This document shows, piece by piece, positions 6,286 through 11,963 of a stretch of 11,963 bases of DNA (its first letter is position 1; each line of letters starts with the position of its first letter). Both the position numbers and the translations under genes were made by a program. The notes below the pieces were generated by a model. The model was not told where the DNA came from, did no database searches, and saw only the letters and a list, made by a program, of their open reading frames with translations. The stretch is from an uncultured Prevotella sp. GTDB lineage: Bacteria; Bacteroidota; Bacteroidia; Bacteroidales; Bacteroidaceae. The stretch covers positions 1 through 11,963 of the forward strand of contig USSA01000088.1 in the NCBI GenBank assembly GCA_900557255.1, read 5' to 3'.

Positions 6286-6918
6286 TTAATCTTTCTTTTT
6301 AAAATAAGAAAGAAAATCTTTCATTTCTTCTCTTATATCTATAATCTTCAGCTCTCCGCCAGGAACAGTTCCTTTTGAATAATATTCTTTCACTTTCAAG
6401 TAAGAGCTTATAGCATCATCTAAAAGTTCAAGAGAATAATCAAAATCAGAGTTTGACTCATACGCCAAAAATCGTTTATCTTCAAGTTTTTTTTCGAAAG
6501 TTGTAACAACTTTATATTCCTCAGCAGTTTCATACTTTCTCATAATTTCTATTGCTTTCGGAAAGATTGCCTTTGTCATGTACAATGGATTAAAACCACC
6601 CATGGAGCCTCTTTGTCCACAAGCATATATATCTTTTGTTTTTGTACCAACAGAATCTCTTAATACAAAATAGCAACTAGAGTTTCCCCAATCATAAGAG
6701 ATGCTGCCTTCACGTAGTTCCCAACCATTCAAAACAATACCCTGTTTCATTTGGCTATCTAATATAGAAATCGAATATTTTCCATTACCATTCCATCCTT
6801 GTGTTGAAACAATGTTACATATGTAATCATAGTTTTGTTGGTCATCATCAATTGAAAGTTCATTTATTTGAAAAGACAAGCCATTCATCTTAACGCCTAA
6901 TATTCCATTGTCGTCCAT
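6286..6918 (-). CDS. unrecognised AT-rich protein within the defence operon
   Basis: 210 residues, no family recognised. The first 110 residues look beta-rich, with alternating polar and aromatic positions (YDYICNIVSTQGWNGNGKYS, ELREGSISYDWGNSSCYFVL). A Gly-rich segment GQRGSMGGFNPLYM sits near 100-115, followed by charged helices to the end. There is no signal peptide, membrane segment, P-loop or nuclease motif. It starts 14 nt after the Res stop and ends 5 nt before the 71-residue gene, so it is co-transcribed. Sampled lines are about 28-35% GC, against about 45-53% in the genes downstream, suggesting separate acquisition. It could be an exchangeable sensor, specificity factor or accessory effector; the sequence alone does not show which. 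Confidence 0.75.
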   Translation of the reverse strand: MDDNGILGVKMNGLSFQINELSIDDDQQNYDYICNIVSTQGWNGNGKYSISILDSQMKQGIVLNGWELREGSISYDWGNSSCYFVLRDSVGTKTKDIYACGQRGSMGGFNPLYMTKAIFPKAIEIMRKYETAEEYKVVTTFEKKLEDKRFLAYESNSDFDYSLELLDDAISSYLKVKEYYSKGTVPGGELKIIDIREEMKDFLSYFKKKD

Positions 6919-6932
6919 AATTCCTTATTTTA

Positions 6933-9317
6933 TTAATCCTTATATTTATCTGGGAAAAAAGCATCCCAACCTGTTAAATCTGTTGTATTCTCTATTGGCA
7001 ACGAAGAATAATACCAGTTATCATCCGATTGCTGATGTATAATAATACCACCTTTCAGATGCCTGTCCTTGTTCTCTTCACTCGCCATATAGTCGATAAG
7101 GGCATTATGCTTTTCTTGACCATTCTCATCACTTCCAACTCCCTTTGTATCAAAAAGAAAAATTTGACCATTCTTCATACGAATCACATAATCAACATAA
7201 AAGAGAGATTTCTCGCCCGTCTTTTTGGTATAAGGAATCGCATAATGCTGTCTTCCCTCATCACCATTCTTATACCACCAATCAATGCAATCAGCGTATT
7301 CTTCCAAGAACGCCTCGAAATCACGCTCTTGGAACGAATCATCATTGAACTGCATATATGGCAGCATAGCATGATTCTTTCTTGCATCATTCTCGGTATA
7401 AGTGGTTTCATTATACTCTCGTATCTCTGGCACATTCCAAGTATATTGCTTGAAAGAACGTTCCTTGCGTTTCTTTTTGCGCTCGCTGATAATCTTGGTA
7501 TATTTGGCAACTGCACGACTGATAATGGCAGCAAACTTGCCCTTGTTTCTGTTATACAAGATTATACTTGGCACGTCTGTTTCGAAGATGCCTAAGTATT
7601 CGCCCATCAATTCATCCATGTTACCATGAAGAACTTTGACGGCTCCCTTTTCATAACCAGCCAGCAAATCTTTATAGAATTTATCTAATGCCACACTCAG
7701 CTCATACTGATTCCTGGTGAAAGAAATACGCTTGTTTTCATCAACCACAGTAGTTCCCATTTCACCAGTAATCTCAACATCACGGAGTATATTCACCTTA
7801 ATAGTATGTTTATCAAAACAGATACTGTCGATACGCTCAGCTTGCTTCCTGTTTTTATCAACATCTATCATAAAGCCACCATTATCAGAACCTGCTTTAT
7901 CTTCATTATCATCATCAGCAAATGGATCTGAATCAAAGAAGCTCAACTGGATAGGTTGTTTAAACCAAGCATTATTGAACGTCTCCACCAACAACGGATA
8001 AAAATCAGGACCTAAACGATTGCGGTCAGCACTGAGATACTGACTATAAGTAGAAGTTAAAGCCACATTGTTCAGATGTTCACGACGATAAGATAACAAT
8101 GCCTTGGTGATATAACTCATGTCTTCAGCAACTATCTCTATGCGATCACGACTTAAATTGGTATATACCCAACCATGATTCAAGATACCATCCGTATAAT
8201 AATGTTGTTCTGGCATTCTCATGATTCGTCCTACCGTTTGTGTACCAAACTCCGTACTTTTGATGTCTCGGAAAATCAGGAGAACAGCAGCACGAGGACA
8301 ATCCCATCCTAAAGCGATAGCTTGCTTAAAAAGCAAGACATCGGTCAGATTATAGTTTCTTTCTAATCCCTCAAGATTTTTCTTCTCCGTGGATAGCCAT
8401 ATTGCCAACTTAGCATTATCCGTTGTGATGTCGTATTCAGTTTCCAGTCTATTCTTTACCATATCCACAATAGCACGTTCTCCTTCATTCAAGGTTTCAG
8501 AGTTATCATTCGGCAACTGAATAAGCAACAACGGATTGATTCTAACTCCTTCTTTCTCGTATGCCTCGTTGAGTTCCTTCCGTTTGGCTAATGCTAAATC
8601 CAGCAGATAAGCATTCTCGCCCACCATTTCGTCGCCCTCTTTCACATTAGCGTTGATAGTAATGCCGTCCTTAATCATTTCCTCCTTGATAACTTCTTCA
8701 CGAGGAACATTATATATATCATCGGCAGAACTCAACGAAGAAGGCAAAGGTGTTGCTGAAATACGAATCTCGACCTTCGGATTGAGATTCTTCAACACCT
8801 TTTCCGATTGCTTGGCATTGCGACTACCAAACATATGCTCTTCATCTACAACCACTATGAGAGGCAAATGATGATCTTCCTTGGTTCGCTGAACTATATC
8901 ATAAATAGATGAAGAGTTCTCAGTATCTCGCACCAGGACATTTCGATCTTTATTAATACTTTCCCAATTAACAAAGAACACCTCACCCGATTTGATGTAA
9001 CCGTCCACAGAATGATCTAACTCATCATACATCACAGGAGTCAAGACATGAGTTTCGGAAAAGAAGTTCTTCATACTCATATAACTCTGCTGATGTAATT
9101 TATTAGGAGCAATCCAAATAACGGCCACTTCTTTACCCTCTTCTGCCAGTTGCGAGGTAAGGTCATCCAACATCTTGCTAGCCATCATGGTCTTGCCAGA
9201 GCCCGTAGGAGCCTTGAACACCAGCTTTTTTCTATCTCCTGGTGCCTCCAACAGTTTGATGGTTTTCATAACCAAAGCCTCAACTGCCTCTATCTGATAT
9301 TTCTTTTCTTGTATCAT
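6933..9317 (-). CDS. res: type III restriction enzyme Res subunit (helicase-nuclease)
   Basis: 794 residues. Type III Res subunits form complexes with Mod, hydrolyse ATP to slide or communicate along DNA, and cut next to unmethylated sites. Superfamily 2 motifs appear in order: Walker A KAPTGSGKT (35-43), motif II DEEH (158-161), motif III SATP (187-190), motif V region ALGWDCPRA, and motif VI QTVGRIMRMP (360-369). The C-terminus holds a PD-(D/E)XK nuclease: Asp709 in YVDYVIR and the DTK triad Asp723-Lys725 in FLFDTKG, where Asp replaces the more common Glu. A Gln-Leu-Ser-Phe-Phe segment (457-461) before an acidic loop resembles a sliding-clamp-binding motif. It is somewhat shorter than EcoP15I-type Res. 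A perfect AAGGAGG lies 9 nt before the start, supporting ATG 9317. All core motifs look intact. Confidence 0.92.
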   Translation of the reverse strand: MIQEKKYQIEAVEALVMKTIKLLEAPGDRKKLVFKAPTGSGKTMMASKMLDDLTSQLAEEGKEVAVIWIAPNKLHQQSYMSMKNFFSETHVLTPVMYDELDHSVDGYIKSGEVFFVNWESINKDRNVLVRDTENSSSIYDIVQRTKEDHHLPLIVVVDEEHMFGSRNAKQSEKVLKNLNPKVEIRISATPLPSSLSSADDIYNVPREEVIKEEMIKDGITINANVKEGDEMVGENAYLLDLALAKRKELNEAYEKEGVRINPLLLIQLPNDNSETLNEGERAIVDMVKNRLETEYDITTDNAKLAIWLSTEKKNLEGLERNYNLTDVLLFKQAIALGWDCPRAAVLLIFRDIKSTEFGTQTVGRIMRMPEQHYYTDGILNHGWVYTNLSRDRIEIVAEDMSYITKALLSYRREHLNNVALTSTYSQYLSADRNRLGPDFYPLLVETFNNAWFKQPIQLSFFDSDPFADDDNEDKAGSDNGGFMIDVDKNRKQAERIDSICFDKHTIKVNILRDVEITGEMGTTVVDENKRISFTRNQYELSVALDKFYKDLLAGYEKGAVKVLHGNMDELMGEYLGIFETDVPSIILYNRNKGKFAAIISRAVAKYTKIISERKKKRKERSFKQYTWNVPEIREYNETTYTENDARKNHAMLPYMQFNDDSFQERDFEAFLEEYADCIDWWYKNGDEGRQHYAIPYTKKTGEKSLFYVDYVIRMKNGQIFLFDTKGVGSDENGQEKHNALIDYMASEENKDRHLKGGIIIHQQSDDNWYYSSLPIENTTDLTGWDAFFPDKYKD

Positions 9318-9326
9318 AATTTCATA

Positions 9327-9333
9327 CCTCCTT
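9327..9333 (-). promoter_or_regulatory. strong Shine-Dalgarno sequence for res
   Basis: The minus strand reads AAGGAGG, 9 nt before the ATG at 9317. Such a complete Shine-Dalgarno sequence is unusual in Bacteroidota and fixes the Res start. A minimal ORF (ATG AAA TTA TGA) from 9325 overlaps the Res ATG as ATGA, but sits only 1 nt from the Shine-Dalgarno sequence and is probably incidental. Confidence 0.7.
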
Positions 9334-9338
9334 CTTCT

Positions 9339-11249
9339 CTATTTAAAATCAAAAGACAACTGAGTATCATCTTCCGAAGATGCCATCTGCTCAGAAGAAT
9401 CATCTGATGTAACTTCGTTATCGGTGTCTTTCTCGCTCTCAGTCATTGGATTTTCAAACTTCATCCCCTGCTCAGGCAAGATATTTCTGTATGCATCGTA
9501 GATAGCTGCAGGCAAAGCACACAGTTCAACCTTATCAAGCACATCCTCAAAGTTATCATCATAAGCATAACGGGTATTAGAGAATACATAGATGAGTATC
9601 TTTCCATCAACCTCCATATGATAGATGGTCTCAGCAAAGGCATTCACCGTTAACTCATTATAAATAACCAACATCTTTGTTTTACCATTGTCGAAATAGC
9701 GTGCACAAGAAGGTTTCAACTTTTTGCCAGCAAATCGCTCCTGCTCTGCATAGACATCATTCTTGATGCAAAGCAAATCGGTAGATGCTGCCATTAAAGC
9801 ACGCTTGTTCTTGATGTTTTGTGTTCGAGGCTGGAGTTGGGTCTTGTAATAACGGAGACTATTGTGAGTCAAACCTTTTTCCTTACCATAGCCAGCAATA
9901 ACATTCAACAATCGTGGATAAGTAACCTCCTCACATATTTTAGATTCATTATTAGTAACTAGAATAAAATGACGTTTTCCATTATCTTCTGCATTTTGGG
10001 ACATAACAGCATGACCTGTCGAACCAGAACCTGCAAAGAAATCTAAAACAGTTACATTTTTATTCTTATGATAATTTAAAAACTGCCGCAACATTTTTAC
10101 TGGTTTTTTACCACTTCCAAAAGGAACGCCACCTTCATGTCTAATATTTCCAAATTCAGGAGCAAAATCGAAAACTGTAAGAATCGGCAAAGCTCTTTTG
10201 GGCGCATTACCAGACTTGAATAATGCAACATTGTCTAATGGAACACCACTATACATCTTTCCTTTAGTCGCTGTAGCTTTAGCTGGTCCTGTATAATACC
10301 TAAAGCCTAAACCATCTTCACCTCTGCCGATAACTTTATATAAGCAGCCTAAACCATCTTCTTTTATTCTTGGTTCAACAACGGTTCTAAATACTTTTCC
10401 ATAACTCATTGTTGTATAAATACTACCAGTAACCCAAGTCTCTTTTAAGCCTGTTAGGCTTCCTTCCACCTTTTCTATTTTCCATTCTCCTTTTTTAAAA
10501 ACAACAACCTCTTGATTATTCACTACAAAAGTAGAGCCCTTACCTAATTCTGTAATTTTAAAGCAAAATTTCTCCAATCCATAATCCACCAATTCTCGCT
10601 GAGGTTCAAATACACTTGCATTCTTGGCATAAAATAAGACATACTCCATTAATGGCTTAAAAGCCTTTTCCTCATTAAGACTTTTTTCTGCATATCTAAC
10701 TTGAATATGAAAAGTTGTTAAGTGATTTTGCTCTCCAAAAATTTCATCACACAAAAATGTTAAAGCAGAAACTTCATTATCATCTATAGATATATAAATG
10801 ACTCCATCATCTGAAAGTAGTTTTTTGGCAATTCTCAATCGCTTATCCATAAACGACAGCCATTTTGAATGACGAAATCCATCCTCTTTATCCACAAACG
10901 AATCATTATACATAAAATCCTTATTACCAGTATTATAAGGAGGATCGATATAAATAACATCAATCTTCCCGGCATGGGTATAACTAAGAGCAGTAAGGGC
11001 TTCGAGGTTATCGCCTTCAATAAGAATATGGTTTGGAGCCTCAGCGTCATCGCTGATAATGGCACGTTCAGGCACTTCAACAAGCACAGGCTGCTCGTTG
11101 ACCATTCTTTGCTCAGCATCCTCAGGCTTGTCTTCCCAAACCAAACCATACTTCTTTTGTGAACGAAGTAGTTTGATTAACTCCGATTTCTCATCATTCG
11201 TAAGACCCTCTAATTCATTTATCTTCTTTGCAAGTTCGTATTTGTTCAT
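9339..11249 (-). CDS. mod: type III DNA adenine methyltransferase Mod
   Basis: First gene of the operon, 636 residues. Mod transfers a methyl group from S-adenosylmethionine to adenine in one strand of a short asymmetric site and gives the complex its specificity. Motif order is of the beta class: the catalytic DPPYNTG (102-108) precedes the SAM-binding DFFAGSGSTGHAV (403-415), with the target-recognition region between, about 185-370. Length is typical of Mod. Sampled lines of the recognition region are 23-38% GC, lower than most of the flanking conserved parts, as expected for an exchanged specificity domain. The last 36 residues are highly acidic and end QLSFDFK, similar to a clamp-binding peptide. 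No long simple repeat suggesting phase variation is present. There is no Shine-Dalgarno sequence at ATG 11249; the stop is TAG, 21 nt before res. Confidence 0.93.
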   Translation of the reverse strand: MNKYELAKKINELEGLTNDEKSELIKLLRSQKKYGLVWEDKPEDAEQRMVNEQPVLVEVPERAIISDDAEAPNHILIEGDNLEALTALSYTHAGKIDVIYIDPPYNTGNKDFMYNDSFVDKEDGFRHSKWLSFMDKRLRIAKKLLSDDGVIYISIDDNEVSALTFLCDEIFGEQNHLTTFHIQVRYAEKSLNEEKAFKPLMEYVLFYAKNASVFEPQRELVDYGLEKFCFKITELGKGSTFVVNNQEVVVFKKGEWKIEKVEGSLTGLKETWVTGSIYTTMSYGKVFRTVVEPRIKEDGLGCLYKVIGRGEDGLGFRYYTGPAKATATKGKMYSGVPLDNVALFKSGNAPKRALPILTVFDFAPEFGNIRHEGGVPFGSGKKPVKMLRQFLNYHKNKNVTVLDFFAGSGSTGHAVMSQNAEDNGKRHFILVTNNESKICEEVTYPRLLNVIAGYGKEKGLTHNSLRYYKTQLQPRTQNIKNKRALMAASTDLLCIKNDVYAEQERFAGKKLKPSCARYFDNGKTKMLVIYNELTVNAFAETIYHMEVDGKILIYVFSNTRYAYDDNFEDVLDKVELCALPAAIYDAYRNILPEQGMKFENPMTESEKDTDNEVTSDDSSEQMASSEDDTQLSFDFK

Positions 11250-11363
11250 AAGAATAACGACGTTACATCCCTTTGCTCACCCCCAAAGCAGATAAATATA
11301 ATCCGATTACATTAATCTTTGTACCAACAAGTTACAAGTTAGTTGTTGCTTTCTAAGTAGGCA

Positions 11364-11371
11364 CAAATCTA
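11364..11371 (-). promoter_or_regulatory. candidate internal -7 box closer to mod
   Basis: The minus strand reads TAGATTTG, an exact TAnnTTTG match, about 115 nt upstream of the mod start. No TTTG element lies at the expected -33 distance, so support is partial. Confidence 0.3.
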
Positions 11372-11503
11372 TCCAAAAGAATTGGCGCAGGGGTGTCATT
11401 ACTCCTTTTTATGTCCCCGTACACTGCGGCCTTAGGAAACCGATAACATCAAGGACAGGAGCAAGAGGACAACACCTACGCCAACATTGCATATATGTAT
11501 GTA

Positions 11504-11561
11504 GCACAAGGAACACCCTTCCTATACGAAAGGGCGCACTTGTGCCGTGTATATATACACG
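11504..11561. repeat. nested inverted repeat abutting a 16-bp palindrome
   Basis: GCACAAG (11504-11510) and CTTGTGC (11539-11545) are perfect inverted arms. Inside them CCCTT (11516-11520) and AAGGG (11530-11534) form a second stem with a 9-nt loop. The next base begins a perfect 16-bp palindrome, CGTGTATATATACACG (11546-11561). Together they make a 58-nt structured block in the presumed mod leader. It could be a folded RNA element, a regulator site, or a relic of a mobile-element end. Confidence 0.7.
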
Positions 11562-11727
11562 TTATAGTAGGCGTCCACTGCCATTTTCCTCTGAATGCCA
11601 TTTGAAAGTTCCTAAGTTTCAGTGTATCAGAAACAAAACGTAGTAAACGTCTAATTCTAAAAGATATAGCCAATCCCCAGACTTATCAGCCAGCATCCCT
11701 TTGCCAGCCATCTCGGAAATGACGCTA

Positions 11728-11759
11728 CAAAATTAACGAAAAGAATTGGAAATGCCAAA
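11728..11759 (-). promoter_or_regulatory. Bacteroidota-type promoter facing the defence operon
   Basis: On the minus strand TTTG (11759-11756) is followed after 20 nt by TAATTTTG (11735-11728), an exact match to both promoter elements. Transcription would start near 11721 and run left towards mod, leaving a leader of roughly 470 nt. It lies just downstream of the terminator at 11791-11825, which separates it from the gene on the right. Confidence 0.6.
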
Positions 11760-11790
11760 GAAAAGAACGACTTTCTTTAGTTTAAGATAC

Positions 11791-11825
11791 AAAAAAGCCT
11801 TTCAGCATCTGAAATACTAAAAGGC
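11791..11825 (-). terminator. intrinsic terminator of the right-edge gene
   Basis: On the minus strand GCCTTT (11825-11820) pairs with AAAGGC (11802-11797), and TTTCAG/CTGAAA (11814-11809 and 11805-11800) offers an alternative stem with a 3-nt loop. A run of six T follows immediately (A-run at 11791-11796 on the plus strand). It starts 8 nt after the stop codon at 11834. Confidence 0.7.
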
Positions 11826-11833
11826 AATCCTCG

Positions 11834-11963
11834 TTATGAAATACCATGAAATTCTACAATCACACAATCTACAAACTTCTCTATCCTCGATAAGGAGTTC
11901 TTTCGTGCAATATTATATTTTAAATGGAATCTTATTCTTTCTAAACAAATGCCCAGAACATAT
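11834..11963 (-). CDS. C-terminal fragment of a gene entering from the right edge
   Basis: A minus-strand frame is open from the window edge for 42 codons and stops with TAA at 11834-11836. It is followed 8 nt later by an intrinsic terminator, the expected arrangement for a gene end. The residues include ICLERIRFHLKYNIARK and a final VIVEFHGIS. The basic, helical character would suit a DNA-binding protein or transposase end, but I do not recognise the family. The other frames close quickly. Confidence 0.45.
   Translation of the reverse strand, partial: YVLGICLERIRFHLKYNIARKNSLSRIEKFVDCVIVEFHGIS

Larger units (their letters stand above)
11250..11727. other. 478-nt gap upstream of mod, presumed operon leader
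   Basis: I find no convincing gene here. The region contains a candidate -7 box (11364-11371), direct repeats ACAAGTT-ACAAGTT near 11329-11340 inside a CAACAA...TTGTTG inverted repeat (11325-11348), and a compact hairpin and palindrome cluster at 11504-11561. If the promoter at 11728-11759 drives the operon, most of this region is transcribed as a long 5' leader. A 65-codon minus-strand frame across it (11476-11673) lacks coding character. Confidence 0.5.

Noticed and set aside
9339..11249. Phase-variable mod through simple sequence repeats
   Set aside because: The longest homopolymers are about six bases and there is no tandem di- to pentanucleotide tract in the gene or directly before it.
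11256..11318. Short upstream frame whose TGA overlaps the mod ATG
   Set aside because: About 20 codons without a start codon before a TAA stop, so the overlap is most likely chance.
11476..11673. 65-codon minus-strand ORF in the mod leader
   Set aside because: Unusual residue mix, no supported start, and it spans the hairpin and palindrome block. I see no family resemblance.
1..11963. CRISPR array, tRNA or rRNA gene
   Set aside because: The two repeat arrays have units of 21 bp with no spacers and three 19-bp copies only; no tRNA cloverleaf or rRNA sequence was recognised.

Overview
The window looks like a chromosomal piece of a Bacteroidota bacterium, most likely Prevotella/Segatella or a close relative. 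Evidence: several exact copies of the Bacteroidota -7 promoter box TAnnTTTG, three of them with a TTTG element 19-20 nt upstream; starts mostly without a Shine-Dalgarno sequence; and a CvfB/YitL-type S1 protein beside a LolD-type ABC ATPase. The genus is inferred, not proven.

Layout. Positions 1-665 hold the possible 3' end of an upstream gene, a perfect five-copy 21-bp tandem array, candidate promoters and a possible 20-codon leader peptide. Positions 666-2251 (+) are a two-gene housekeeping operon: a LolD-like ABC transporter ATPase overlapping by ATGA with a CvfB-like S1 RNA-binding protein. Positions 2252-2440 hold three copies of a 19-bp GTTGC...GCAAC element spaced 32-33 bp, then a hairpin that can terminate transcription from both sides.

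Positions 11249-2414 (-) are one co-directional six-gene defence operon with gaps of 5-38 nt. In order of transcription it encodes a type III restriction-modification methyltransferase (Mod), a type III restriction helicase-nuclease (Res), an unrecognised 210-residue AT-rich protein, a 71-residue acidic helical protein, a DndD-like SMC/Rad50-type ATPase, and a HerA/FtsK-like ATPase whose N-terminus resembles DndE. The DndD + DndE/HerA pair normally belongs to phosphorothioate (Dnd/Dpt) systems, yet no DndA, DndB or DndC is present. A type III Mod/Res pair occupies the place of the sulfur-modification genes. My reading is that Mod methylates self DNA and supplies the self/non-self mark, while Res plus the two ATPases and the two small proteins restrict or translocate unmarked DNA. 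That division of labour is inference.

Positions 11250-11963 are mostly non-coding. They hold a strong minus-strand promoter about 480 nt upstream of mod, a compact cluster of inverted repeats in the presumed leader, a minus-strand intrinsic terminator, and the 3' end of another minus-strand gene entering from the right edge.

Base composition is mosaic. By hand counts of sample lines, the DndD-like and 71-residue genes are about 45-53% GC, while the 210-residue gene and the central part of mod (the expected target-recognition domain) are about 23-38% GC. This suggests the parts were assembled from different sources.
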